NCBI GenBank assembly: GCA_963833675.1
Contig: CAWHYW010000048.1
Coordinates: 49,369 to 113,368 of the forward strand
DNA length: 64,000 nucleotides
Direction: 5' to 3'
Source of the DNA: DASQDN01 sp963833675
GTDB lineage: Bacteria > Acidobacteriota > Terriglobia > Bryobacterales > Bryobacteraceae
This document shows, piece after piece, positions 8,812 to 18,245 of the stretch. The notes under the pieces are model-generated. The model ran no database searches. It worked only from the letters and a program-made list of their open reading frames with translations, and had not been told where the DNA came from. Both the position numbers and the translations under genes were made by a program. Within the stretch, counting starts at the first letter, position 1. Every line of letters starts with the position of its first letter.

Positions 8812-10008
8812 TTAGCTATCTCCGCAAGTTGGGCCTCGATCTTCGGATCGAGGCCCTTCGCGTTTCTGATAGTAACTCAGCACCATCTTCCGCAATCCAG
8901 GATCGACGTCCTCAAAGTGGTGATCGTTCAACTTGCCGAGCAGTTTGGCGTAAGCTTCGTCGGCAAGCTTGTATCTGCCGAATGGCGTCGCCGTCCCGGT
9001 ATCCAGATTGTCGTTCGGCAATTCGAGGCGCTCATGCTTTCGGACCGTGGCGAGACGCATCCTGTAGTTGTCGAGCGTCTTGTTGAAGCTCTCCATAAAG
9101 AGCTTCAACGCTTCAGGTGTTGGCTCGTGGAAACCCAGCGCCTTGAAAGGTCCGAAGCGTGGAAGTAGCCGGAGAAAGAAAGCCAGAATTCGTGACCAGA
9201 TACCAGGACGCTCATACTCGTTTCCCCATTCCTTTTCGTAACTCGCTCGCGAGAGGTTGAATAGGAACGCCTGCCGGGTTGCGCCGGGGCTCGCTTTGAC
9301 GATTTCGTCTTTGTTGGTCTCCCAGGCGACCTTCGTCATCTCTGGAAGCAATCCGCTTACAGTATGGCGAAACGTCCCGATCGCCAGGTCTACGCTCATG
9401 AAGACATCCTTCAATTCGAACCCGTAAGTCTGCAAGAATGCCCGCTCGAGTAATGGTTTCGAGACCTTGAAACCGATGAAGTCGCGGTAGGCATCGGGAG
9501 CGTAGTGTTGCTGGGCAACCTGAACGACATCGAATGCAAACTCCGTCTTCAGGTGAGCCGTTGGATTGTCTTCGTAGGTGACGACATCACCGTACTTCTT
9601 GCGGAGTTTTGGATACAGCATCGGTACAACGTGGTTAATCGCAATCGAATGACCGCTCTCGTCGGCAGAGTAGTGGGCGAGCGCTCCCAACGCGAACGCC
9701 AGTTCATTTGCATCGCTCGCATCCCTGAGGAGGTATTCAACGAAATCACCGCCTCGAACGTAATGAACCAGATCGCTAAACAGATGGCTGCCGAACGGAT
9801 AGTAACCCATATCCTGAATGATTGCTCCACCGTAAGCGTAAGCATGGGCCTCACGTAGACCGTCTGCCGAAAGCTTGGGATAGCGATCCAGGATTAACGG
9901 CTTGATCGACCTGTTCCAGGCAGTATCAATAATCGCCTGATGCGTGAGAACAGAATATGCCGAGACCCTGACAGCAAAGAGCAGGCTCAGGAAAACGAAA
10001 CGCGACAC
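8812..10008 (-). CDS. Secreted zinc-dependent phospholipase C-like protein
   Basis: A 398-residue protein with a signal peptide (MSRFVFLSLLFAVRVSAYS) whose mature N-terminus starts right at a His-containing motif, SVLTHQAIID. Further potential zinc ligands are spaced as in the zinc-dependent phospholipase C family (PF00882-like): GSHLFSDLVHYV, ALAHYSADESGHSIAINH and HLKTEFAFD. It probably binds zinc in the periplasm or outside the cell; phospholipase activity is inferred from family only. The last residues are encoded by the UUCG hairpin, so the true C-terminus could be shorter. It is convergent with the E2 gene and follows etfA by 22 bases on the same strand. Confidence 0.75.
   Translation of the reverse strand: MSRFVFLSLLFAVRVSAYSVLTHQAIIDTAWNRSIKPLILDRYPKLSADGLREAHAYAYGGAIIQDMGYYPFGSHLFSDLVHYVRGGDFVEYLLRDASDANELAFALGALAHYSADESGHSIAINHVVPMLYPKLRKKYGDVVTYEDNPTAHLKTEFAFDVVQVAQQHYAPDAYRDFIGFKVSKPLLERAFLQTYGFELKDVFMSVDLAIGTFRHTVSGLLPEMTKVAWETNKDEIVKASPGATRQAFLFNLSRASYEKEWGNEYERPGIWSRILAFFLRLLPRFGPFKALGFHEPTPEALKLFMESFNKTLDNYRMRLATVRKHERLELPNDNLDTGTATPFGRYKLADEAYAKLLGKLNDHHFEDVDPGLRKMVLSYYQKREGPRSEDRGPTCGDS
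8831..8856. terminator. Strong UUCG hairpin between convergent genes
   Basis: A perfect 11-bp inverted repeat: GGGCCTCGATC at 8831-8841, loop TTCG, GATCGAGGCCC at 8846-8856. The loop closed by C-G is the very stable UUCG tetraloop on the plus strand. It lies between the end of the E2 gene (+) and inside the last codons of the phospholipase-like gene (-). No U-tract follows on either side, so it may act as an mRNA 3' stabiliser or Rho-assisted stop rather than a classical terminator. Confidence 0.55.
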
Positions 10009-10030
10009 GTATGTAGACGCTGATACACAG

Positions 10031-10987
10031 TTAACCTCGCGCCTTTTTTACCTCGGCCGTTATCGCTGGTACTACTTCGAAGAGATCACCAACGATGCCA
10101 TAGTCTGCGACTTCGAATATTGGAGCTTCGGGATCTTTGTTTATGGCAATAATCGTCTTTGCCCCTTTCATCCCGACCAGATGTTGGATGGCCCCTGAGA
10201 TACCTACGGCCACGTAAACTTTGGGCGACACCGTTTGCCCGGAACTGCCGACCTGTCGCTCCATTGGAAGCCAGCCGTTATCGCAGATCGGGCGAGATGC
10301 CGCGAGTTCCGCCCCGAGTGCTTGCGCCAGTTCCTCGACTAAAGGAATGTTGTCCTTCTCCTTGATTCCTCGACCGACCGAGACAATCATGTCAGCCGCG
10401 GTAAGGTCCACGGCCCGACCAGATTCGCGGAAAGGCTCCTCGGGCTTGGATCGGATTTGAGAAGGGTCGATTTGCACCGCAAACGGCTCTACAGCCGGCG
10501 AACCGGCCTGCAATTGATCGGCTCGATATGCGCCCGCTTGAATGGAGATGAAGTGTGGCGCTCCGCCGCTGATTCGCACATCAGCGTTCAGCTTGCCTTG
10601 GAAAAGCTGGCGAACGCACAGCAATCCGTCACCTTCGGCGCGTATGGATACGACGTCGCTCACCAACACCTTTTCGAATCGCGTGGCCAGCTTCGGCGCG
10701 AAATCACGGACAGTATAGGTGTGCGGGAGAAAGATATACATCGGCTGCTTTGCCCGAATGACCTGTTCGAGCGCTATGGTGTAGCCGTCGGCCGTGTATT
10801 GCTGAAGCGACGGGTGATCGATAGCGTAAACCGATCCACTACCTGATACTTCTTGTGCTCCGCTTCCGATAACTACGGATGCGACAGGAAGCCTCATCAA
10901 AGCGCCTATCTGTTGCGCTGCCGCTAGCGCTTCGAGCGAGAGCCGGTGAAATTGGGAGCCGCTACGCTCAACGAAAACCAGAATCAT
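10031..10987 (-). CDS. etfA: Electron transfer flavoprotein subunit alpha
   Basis: A 318-residue subunit that holds FAD and passes electrons from acyl-CoA or other dehydrogenases to the quinone pool or a partner. The C-terminal FAD domain is intact: RQVGSSGQTVSPKVYVAVGI, GAIQHLVGMKGAKTIIAIN and EVADYGIVGDLFEVVP. The N-terminus (MILVFVERSG) matches the usual start. Its ATG (10987) overlaps the stop of etfB in an ATGA arrangement once the etfB frameshift is allowed for, so the pair is translationally coupled. Confidence 0.93.
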   Translation of the reverse strand: MILVFVERSGSQFHRLSLEALAAAQQIGALMRLPVASVVIGSGAQEVSGSGSVYAIDHPSLQQYTADGYTIALEQVIRAKQPMYIFLPHTYTVRDFAPKLATRFEKVLVSDVVSIRAEGDGLLCVRQLFQGKLNADVRISGGAPHFISIQAGAYRADQLQAGSPAVEPFAVQIDPSQIRSKPEEPFRESGRAVDLTAADMIVSVGRGIKEKDNIPLVEELAQALGAELAASRPICDNGWLPMERQVGSSGQTVSPKVYVAVGISGAIQHLVGMKGAKTIIAINKDPEAPIFEVADYGIVGDLFEVVPAITAEVKKARG

Positions 10988-11753
10988 AGAACGCGAGCCT
11001 CGAACTTAAGTTTCTCGACAAGCTTGGCGGCGACTTCTTTGGCAGGCCCTTCCAGCAATTGTGCTGCTTGGATTTTTGCGGAAGATAGACGCGCTCGATA
11101 GTTACGCGCGAACCAACCTGGACCTGGAGATCGGCCGGCGTTAGCCGCCTCACTTCCTTCGTCTTCGCCTTTTTAATTCCCATGAGGGATGCATATCGCA
11201 GTTTGCTGATGCCGGATTGAATAGTGAGGACGGCCGGCAAGGGCATGACAATGTGCTGGAACCAGCCGGCCTCCAGTTCGCGTTTGACACGAACCTCCGA
11301 ACCGGTCACTTCGACCTGCATGATGATAGTCGAGTGCGCCCAGCCAAGCAGTTCCGCGAGCACGACACCGGTCTGCCCATAGCCGAGGTCATCTGACTGC
11401 AGACCGGTAAGGATCAGATCGGGCTGTTCGGCCTCAATGGACTTGGCCAGCAGCCGCGCTACATCCAAAGTATCGAGGCAAGCGACGTTCTCTTCTTCGA
11501 TGTGAATGGCGCGGTCGGCTCCTTTTGCCAATGCCTCGCGGATCGTCGAGCCGGCCCGAGCCGGACCAAGGCAAAGAGCGATGACTTCGCCGCCATTCTT
11601 TTCCTTCAGCTGCAAGCCCTCTTCAAGAGCGTACGCATCAGGCTCATTGATTTCGAAGTTGAGGTCGTCCTCCTGAATCCAGCGCCCAGTATCATCGACT
11701 CGCAATTGCGAATCGCGCGCCGGCACTTGTTTGACAGCCACGACGATCTTCAC
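10984..11753 (-). CDS. etfB: Electron transfer flavoprotein subunit beta (frameshift near the end)
   Basis: Partner of EtfA; binds AMP. Real start is GTG at 11753 giving MKIVVAVKQVPARDSQ; the longer open frame upstream has no homologous character. The AMP/EtfA-contact region DLILTGLQSDDLGYGQTG and the recognition-loop-like GISKLRYASLMGIKKAKTKE are present. Near 11050 one base is missing: the current frame runs on into unrelated residues, while the shifted frame gives AQLLEGPAKEVAAKLVEKLK and stops at TGA 10984-10986, the normal EtfB ending. It lies 37 bases after the sensor kinase gene on the same strand. Confidence 0.9.
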
Positions 11754-11790
11754 GAGCGCTAGGATAGCAGAGACGTCAATTTCACCCCAC

Positions 11791-13188
11791 TTATCGGCGG
11801 GGGAGGATGACGCAGAAAGTACTGCCGCCGGGTCCGGTCTCGAGCAGAGCGAGTGAGCCCCGATGGATTGCAGTGATCCACCGGGCAATGGATAGCCCGA
11901 GCCCGGCGCCGATTCGGGATCGAGATTTATCGACGCGATAGAAACGGTCGAAGATGCGGTCGCGCGACTCGGCCGGAATGCCAGAGCCCGAATCTCGAAC
12001 GAAGATTCGATAAGTCTCAGGGTCTCCGGTGTCAATGTCGACGACAATACGTCCACCTTCAGGAGTGTATTTCACCGCATTGTCCAACAGAATCAGGATC
12101 AACTGACGGATCAGGCCCTCGTCCCCGTACTCAGGCAGTTCCTGCGTAGCGGGCCCGGTGACAATGATGTGCTTCTGCTCACCCAGGAGCTTTGCGACAC
12201 GAAGGCCGTCGGCCACGGTTTCTCCCAGGTCGAACTCAGTCATTTGAATGGGGTATGTTCCGGTATCAGCTCGTGCGAGGACGAAGAGCTCTTCGACCAG
12301 GTGCTGGAGCCGCTTGAGCTGCTGATCGATGGTGATGAGGGATTCGCGATACTCCTCTTCGGGCCGGCTCTGGCGCTGCAGCATCACTTGCGCGGCAGTG
12401 TGGGCGACGTAGATGGGAGTGCGCAATTCATGGCTGGCATCTTCCATAAACTGGCGTTGATTCGAAAGCGCGCCTTCGAGCCGGGCAAGGAGCTGGTTGA
12501 GAGTCGTAGCCAGGCGGCCGAGTTCATCCTTGGGATTCTGGACCTTGATGCGTTCCGAGAGGTCGCGCGAGCTGATGCGGTTGGCCGTATCGGACATGAC
12601 GACCACAGGCGCAAGGCTCTTGCGGGCAAGCACAAACCCGCCGATCGCAGCCATAGCAAGGGCCAAAGGGATCGCCAGGAACAGAGTACGACGCAGGGAG
12701 CTCAGTTCCTCTTCGACAGGCAAGAGAGAAGCCGTGGAGACGAAGTCGTAAGTTCCCGCGTTGGCGACAGACGTGGTGAGAGCGACCTCGCGCCAAGCCT
12801 GGTTACGAATGGCGATGTCACGGAAGTGGAATTCGGGCGAAGTGATTTTTGGGCGTTCCGGGATGATGCCGCCGGGCCCGGGCTTCGATGCGACCAGCCG
12901 CCGCCCATCGTAAACGGCAAGACCAATGGCGGGAAAGAGATCTCGATAGGCGCTACCCAGGGCTTGTTCGATGAACGATTGCTCGCCTGCTTGTTTGCCG
13001 CCGTGCTCTTCGACTTCATGGCGAAGGGCTCGCGAGAGGACTTCGATCGATGCGGAGAGTTGCAGATCGGCATCGCTGAGTGTCTCGCGAGCGAGCGAGG
13101 TGTAGACCACGAAGCCGAATGTGATCAGGACAAGCGAAAACACACCCACGTACCAGAGCGTGAGGCGGGCGCGGACGGAATTAAACAT
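11791..13188 (-). CDS. Heavy-metal-type sensor histidine kinase
   Basis: A 465-residue inner-membrane kinase. Order: transmembrane helix about 10-32, periplasmic sensor domain to about 170, second helix about 170-190 (LFLAIPLALAMAAIGGFVL), HAMP linker, HisKA with FMEDASHELRTPIYV (phospho-accepting His), and HATPase with LLDNAVKYTPEGG, DSGSGIP and GLGLSIARW. Family and position, directly behind the response regulator and the RND efflux genes, suggest a CusS/CopS-like role sensing periplasmic metal ions and phosphorylating the adjacent regulator. Confidence 0.88.
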   Translation of the reverse strand: MFNSVRARLTLWYVGVFSLVLITFGFVVYTSLARETLSDADLQLSASIEVLSRALRHEVEEHGGKQAGEQSFIEQALGSAYRDLFPAIGLAVYDGRRLVASKPGPGGIIPERPKITSPEFHFRDIAIRNQAWREVALTTSVANAGTYDFVSTASLLPVEEELSSLRRTLFLAIPLALAMAAIGGFVLARKSLAPVVVMSDTANRISSRDLSERIKVQNPKDELGRLATTLNQLLARLEGALSNQRQFMEDASHELRTPIYVAHTAAQVMLQRQSRPEEEYRESLITIDQQLKRLQHLVEELFVLARADTGTYPIQMTEFDLGETVADGLRVAKLLGEQKHIIVTGPATQELPEYGDEGLIRQLILILLDNAVKYTPEGGRIVVDIDTGDPETYRIFVRDSGSGIPAESRDRIFDRFYRVDKSRSRIGAGLGLSIARWITAIHRGSLALLETGPGGSTFCVILPRR

Positions 13189-13226
13189 CGCTAGATACGG
13201 TGCTAGACACGGTCAAACAGGCGGCA

Positions 13227-13913
13227 TCAGGTGGGCAGCTCCTGTGCGGGAGCCAGCATATAACCTTCGCCCCTCCGAGTGTGTAGCAGTGGCATCGTGC
13301 CCGCCGGATCGAGCTTGCGGCGTAACCGCTGAATGTAGACTTCGATAAGATTCGAGAACGGATCGTAGGTTTCCTCCCAGACGTGCTCGGAGATATCGGC
13401 CCGGCTGACGACCTCGCCGCGCCGCCGGACCAGGTATTCGAGCAGGGCGTATTCCTTGGCCGTGAGGTTGATCGGCTCGTCCTTGCGGCGGACCGCATGC
13501 GAACGCGTATCGATGGAGAGGTCACCCACTGTGAGAACAATTTCCTTCAGATCGGAGCCACGGCGCAGCAGCGCTCGGATGCGGGCGAGCAACTCGCCAA
13601 AATCGAAAGGCTTTGTGAGGTAATCGTCGGCGCCACAGTCGAGGCCGGTAATGCGGTCATCGACACCGATACGCGCGGTCAACAGAAGAATGGGTACGTG
13701 TGAGCCTTCGGCGCGAAGCCGGCGGCAGACTTCGAGTCCATCCACGCCGGGGAGCATGATGTCGACGAGTAGAAGGTCGTAGGAATTGATGAACGCTTTT
13801 TCGAGCGCTTCCCGACCATCGCCCGCAATATCGACCGCGTAGCTCTGTTCACGCAAGCCTTTGGCCAGAATGCGCGCCGCATCGACTTCGTCTTCCACCA
13901 GCAGGATGCGCAT
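13227..13913 (-). CDS. OmpR/CusR-type response regulator
   Basis: A 228-residue two-domain regulator starting at ATG 13913 (MRILLVEDE); an in-frame start further upstream would lie inside the pump gene. The receiver domain has acidic pocket E7/D8, phospho-acceptor D51 (LLVDIMLPG), T79 and K101 (LTKPF). The C-terminal winged helix (INLTAKEYALLEYLVRRRGE, YIQRLRRKLDP) binds DNA. The start is five bases after the pump stop, and the kinase follows at 38 bases. It most likely activates this efflux operon when metal is present. Confidence 0.92.
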   Translation of the reverse strand: MRILLVEDEVDAARILAKGLREQSYAVDIAGDGREALEKAFINSYDLLLVDIMLPGVDGLEVCRRLRAEGSHVPILLLTARIGVDDRITGLDCGADDYLTKPFDFGELLARIRALLRRGSDLKEIVLTVGDLSIDTRSHAVRRKDEPINLTAKEYALLEYLVRRRGEVVSRADISEHVWEETYDPFSNLIEVYIQRLRRKLDPAGTMPLLHTRRGEGYMLAPAQELPT

Positions 13914-13918
13914 ACGCC

Positions 13919-16900
13919 CTATTCTGTTATCGTATGCTCCAGTTCTGGCTCTACAGCAGCGGTTTTCGTCACGTCCTTCTTCGAGAACCATGGATAAACA
14001 ACCGGCAGCACCAGCAACGTTAATAGAGTCGATGTAATGAGCCCGCCGATCACCACGGTAGCCAGCGGCCGCTGGACTTCGGCCCCGGCGGATGTGGCAA
14101 TGGCCATGGGAACGAAGCCGAGGCTCGCCACCAGGGCAGTCATCAGGACAGGCCGCAGGCGGAGCGCGGATCCTTTGATCACCGCGTCAAGGCAGGAGAG
14201 GCCGGATTCGCGCAAGGTGTTAATGTAGCTCACCATGACGATGCCGTTCAGCACGGCGACACCGAAAAGCGCAATAAAACCGATAGAGGCCGAGAGATTC
14301 AGGTTGAGACTGCGCATCCATAGAGCGGCGATGCCGCCGACCAGGGCGAATGGCACATTCAACAAAATCAGCAGGGATTGAGGGACGGAATTAAACGTGG
14401 CGAACAGCAGCCCGAAGATCACCAGGATCGATGCGGGCAGAACAATCATGAGCCGCTTGGTGGCGCGCTCCTGGTTTTCGAACTGGCCACCCCATTGAAT
14501 CGCGTAACCCGGGGGCAAATGGACCACTTTATCGAGCTTGGCACGGGCCTCGGCTACGAAGCTGCCGATATCTCGGCCACGCACGTTACACTGCACGACG
14601 AGACGGCGCTGCCCATTTTCACGGGTGATCAATTCCGGACCGACCCTCAGGCCGACGGAAGCAACCTGGCCGAGTAGGACGCGCTCGCCGCCGGGAGCCG
14701 AGAGCAGCAGGCCGCGCAGCGAGTTTGCATCGCGACGATAGTTCGAGGGCAGGCGCAGCACGATCGCGAAGCGCTTCTCGCCCTCAATCATGTCCGCGAC
14801 GGGCCGACCGCCGACAGCGGTTTCGACCATCTCGCGAACGTCAGAGACGTTGAGTCCGTAGCGGGCAAGCTCCTGGCGGTTGATCTCGACCTGGAGTTCC
14901 GAGACGCCGGTGGTCATTTCCATTTGGGCATCGGCCGAACCCTGGACGGAGGAGAGTACGCGCAGGGCTTCCTCGGCGATCCTTTCAAGGGCCTTGGGAT
15001 CCTCGCCGAAGACTTTGACCGCGATATCGCCTTTCACACCGGAGACCACTTCGTCTAGGCGCATGGCCATGGGCTGTGTGAAGTTGTAGACCATCCCTGG
15101 TATGCGCTCGAGTCTTTCGGACATCTGACTGATCAAATCTTCCTTGGTTAGGCCGGGGCGCCATTCCTCATCGGGCTTGAGCAGGACGTACACGTCAGCC
15201 TGATAGATGCCCATCGCTTCCGTGGCGAGGTCCGGGCGGCCGATTTTCGTCACGACGCCGGAAACCTCGGGGAGGGATTTCGCCACCTGCTCGACGCGGG
15301 TGCTGAGGTCGATGGACTGCGGCAAAGAAATTCCAGGGAGCTTGCGGGTCTCGATCAGGATGGAGCCTTCATCAAGACGCGGCATAAATTCAGTGCCGAT
15401 CCAGGCGAGCGACGTGATACTAACGACGACCATGCTCACAGCGACGATCACAGTCGACCGGCGATGGCGAAGCAGGAAGGTGACGGCGCGTTCGTACCTG
15501 GCACGGAATCGATCAAACCAGCGCTCCTGGTGTTCCTTAACGCCTTTGCGGAAGGTGATGGCGGTCGCCGCGGGAACCACGGTGAGCGCGAATACCAGGG
15601 CTCCGAGCAAAGCGGAGCAAACCGTGATCGCCATAGGCCGGAACATGCGGCCTTCCAAGCCTTCCAGGAAGAAAATCGGCGTGTAGACGGCGATGATGAT
15701 GGCCACGGCGAAGACGATGGGCCGCGCAACCTCGTATGAGCCTTCGCGGATTTCATCGAAGGCGGATACACCGGGTCGCTTGTGCTGCAGGCGCCGCACA
15801 GAGTTTTCCATCATGACGACAGCGCCGTCCACGATCATGCCGAAATCGATAGCGCCGAGGCTCATCAAGTTCGCGCTGACGCCAAAGACGTTCATACCGA
15901 TGAAAGCCACGAGAAGCGAAAGGGGAATTACGGAGGCGACGATCAGCGCAGCGCGCACGTTGCCCAGAAAGATCAGCAGGACGAGCATCACCAGAACGCC
16001 GCCTTCCATGAGACTGTGCTTCACGGTGGTGATGGTACGGTTGATCACCTCTGATTGGTCATAGAAGGCCTTGATCCGCGCGCCCGCAGGAAGCACCATG
16101 CCGGCGAGCTTGTCCTTCACACGCTCAATCACCTGCTTGCCGTTTTCGCCCTTGAGCATGATCACCATGCCCGAAACCGTCTCGCCTTTGGCGTCGCGCA
16201 GGGTAGCTCCCTGGCGCTGCATGGGCCCGATCGAGACAGTGGCGACATCCTTGAGACGAACGGGTGTGCCTTCACGCGAGACCAGCACGATTTCCTCGAG
16301 GTCGCCGATGGTTTTGGCGCGACCGATACCGTGCAGAGGGTACTGCTGCGAAGCATGCTCGATGTAGCCTCCGCCGAAATTCGCGTTGTTTTCGGAAACG
16401 CGGGCGAAGACGTCACGCAGAGTCAGGTTGTAGGCGCGTAGGCGGTCGGGCTGGACTTCGATATGGTACTGGCGCGTTTCGCCGCCCCAGGTATTCACTT
16501 CGCTGACCCCGGGAACCGTCCGGAGCTGGTTGCGCACTTGCCAATCTTGAATGGACTTGAGCTCCATGGGCGGCATATGCTCGCCTTCGATCGTGTACTG
16601 ATAGATCTCGCCAAAAGCGGTGGCGACCGGACCGAGCGTAGGCGCGAGTCCTTCGGGCAGACGGGACTTGACTTCCTGCAGACGTTCGTTGACGAGCTGG
16701 CGGGCAAAGTAAGTGGGCACGGAATCGCGGAAAACCAGGGTGACGATCGACAAGCCGAACTTCGAGATGGAGCGGACGTTTTCCGTGTTAGGCGTGCCCA
16801 TCAGCGTGACTTCCACGGGGTAGCTTACGAGTTGCTCCACCTCACCCGCGGCCATGCCCGGAGCTTCCGTGATCACGGTGACCTGGTTGTTGGTTAGGTC

Positions 16901-17020
16901 CGGGAACGCATCGATGGGTATGCCAAGCATCGACCAGAGACCGAGGCCCACGATGGCTGCCACGCCGGCCAGGACCAGAAACTTGTGTTGCAGGTGGAAG
17001 TCGATAATGCGCTTGAGCAT
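13919..17020 (-). CDS. czcA: Heavy-metal efflux RND pump, CzcA/CusA family
   Basis: A 1033-residue inner-membrane proton antiporter, full length for the family (about 1040). It starts MLKRIIDFHLQHKFLV, has the usual large periplasmic loop after the first helix, and carries GAIDFGMIVDGAVVMMENSV in the fourth helix, where DFG, DGAV and EN supply the acidic proton-relay residues of the CzcA/CnrA group. It forms a trimer that, with the adaptor and outer-membrane factor upstream, expels divalent metals (Co, Zn, Cd, Ni) or Cu/Ag; the sequence motifs lean to the divalent type but do not settle it. No frameshift is visible here, unlike its neighbours. Confidence 0.93.
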   Translation of the reverse strand: MLKRIIDFHLQHKFLVLAGVAAIVGLGLWSMLGIPIDAFPDLTNNQVTVITEAPGMAAGEVEQLVSYPVEVTLMGTPNTENVRSISKFGLSIVTLVFRDSVPTYFARQLVNERLQEVKSRLPEGLAPTLGPVATAFGEIYQYTIEGEHMPPMELKSIQDWQVRNQLRTVPGVSEVNTWGGETRQYHIEVQPDRLRAYNLTLRDVFARVSENNANFGGGYIEHASQQYPLHGIGRAKTIGDLEEIVLVSREGTPVRLKDVATVSIGPMQRQGATLRDAKGETVSGMVIMLKGENGKQVIERVKDKLAGMVLPAGARIKAFYDQSEVINRTITTVKHSLMEGGVLVMLVLLIFLGNVRAALIVASVIPLSLLVAFIGMNVFGVSANLMSLGAIDFGMIVDGAVVMMENSVRRLQHKRPGVSAFDEIREGSYEVARPIVFAVAIIIAVYTPIFFLEGLEGRMFRPMAITVCSALLGALVFALTVVPAATAITFRKGVKEHQERWFDRFRARYERAVTFLLRHRRSTVIVAVSMVVVSITSLAWIGTEFMPRLDEGSILIETRKLPGISLPQSIDLSTRVEQVAKSLPEVSGVVTKIGRPDLATEAMGIYQADVYVLLKPDEEWRPGLTKEDLISQMSERLERIPGMVYNFTQPMAMRLDEVVSGVKGDIAVKVFGEDPKALERIAEEALRVLSSVQGSADAQMEMTTGVSELQVEINRQELARYGLNVSDVREMVETAVGGRPVADMIEGEKRFAIVLRLPSNYRRDANSLRGLLLSAPGGERVLLGQVASVGLRVGPELITRENGQRRLVVQCNVRGRDIGSFVAEARAKLDKVVHLPPGYAIQWGGQFENQERATKRLMIVLPASILVIFGLLFATFNSVPQSLLILLNVPFALVGGIAALWMRSLNLNLSASIGFIALFGVAVLNGIVMVSYINTLRESGLSCLDAVIKGSALRLRPVLMTALVASLGFVPMAIATSAGAEVQRPLATVVIGGLITSTLLTLLVLPVVYPWFSKKDVTKTAAVEPELEHTITE

Positions 17021-17027
17021 GGACGTG

Positions 17028-18245
17028 TTACTCCGATGCCAGTGAGGCTTTCAGGAATTCCGACTTGAGAATGAAAGCTGACTGTACAGCGATCTCTTCG
17101 CCTGCGGTGAGTCCGGAAAGAATCTCGAAGGAATTGTCGAGTGTGCGTCCGGCGCGCACAGGGCGGACTTCGAAGCGGTCGGCTGCGGTCTTCACGAAGA
17201 CAACGCTCTGGCTGCGGACCTCTTGCACGGCTTCGCTGGGGATCACGAGTCCAGGCGTGCCGGAGCCGATCTGGATTTCGGTGGTCGCGTACATCTCGGG
17301 TTTGAGGCGGCCTCGGGAGTTTGAAAGCTCGACGCGAACTTGAATGGTACGAGTGGAGGGATTCAGCACTTCGCCCAGTTTGCCGATGCGCCCTAGAAAA
17401 GGCTCGTTCGGGTAGGCCTGTACGAAGACCTTTGCGGGCATTCCGAGGCGCAGCTTACCGAGATACTCTTCACTGACTTCGGCGATGGCCCACAAGCTAG
17501 TGAGGTCGCTGATGAGAAACATGTCGCTGGCAGGGTTCACCACAGTTCCAGGTGTGACGTTGCGCGAAAGAACGACACCGCCGGCAGGCGCCTTGACCGG
17601 GATCAGGTCATTATCCTCGCCATCGGGTGAGGGTGGCGGAACATCCGATTCCTCAACGGGCACGTGCAGCACCTCGACCAGATGCCTGACGGTGCGCTCG
17701 ATCTCAACCTCCGCATTACGAACATCCGTTTCCGCGTTGCGGAGTTCCGTTTCTTTCTGTTCAAGGATGGCCAGCGATCCGGCTTTCAGATCGTAGAGGC
17801 GCGGCGCGGTCACGCTGGTTGCGGGCGTATTCCACCACACCCTTGTCACGGGCGAGTTCGGCCTTAGCCTTTTTGTATTCGGCACGCGCTTCATGAATAT
17901 CATGGCTGTGCATTTCCGCCAGCAGCTGATTCTTCTTCACGACGTCACCTTGATTGGCTAAGATGCGCACAATGCGGCCTTCGGCGACTGCGCCGACTCG
18001 CCAGGTGTCGTTCTCGTTGTTGGTGAGCCGGGCGGTCGAGCGCACGACCTCGGCAGAGCTTGTGCGCGCACAGGCGCGGTGGTGACGCCGCTCTCCTGTT
18101 GGGTCTGGACGGAAAGCGTGACTGAGTTTGGAACCCTTTTCCCGGCCGGAACTTCGCTGGTGACCGATACGGACGGGACGCCGGTCTGTCTTGAACATGC
18201 AGTCAGCAGGGCGGCGGCGGCAAAGACGTACGTCATCCGGCTCAT
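17028..18245 (-). CDS. RND efflux periplasmic adaptor, CzcB/CusB type (two frameshifts)
   Basis: Membrane-fusion lipoprotein linking pump and outer-membrane factor. The N-terminus MSRMTYVFAAAALLTACSRQ ends in a lipobox (LTAC). The second frame gives GRIVRILANQGDVVKKNQLL (lipoyl/barrel-sandwich half) and a helical hairpin; the third gives the other half (APAGGVVLSRNVTPGTVV), the beta-barrel (PSTRTIQVRVEL) and the membrane-proximal end. Frame changes lie near 18055 and 17820. Together they give about 405 residues, normal size. The start overlaps the stop of the outer-membrane gene (ATGA at 18242-18245) and the stop is seven bases before the pump start. Confidence 0.87.

Noticed and set aside
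12169..13194. A 341-codon plus-strand frame
   Set aside because: Antisense to the sensor kinase, which has all kinase motifs in order.
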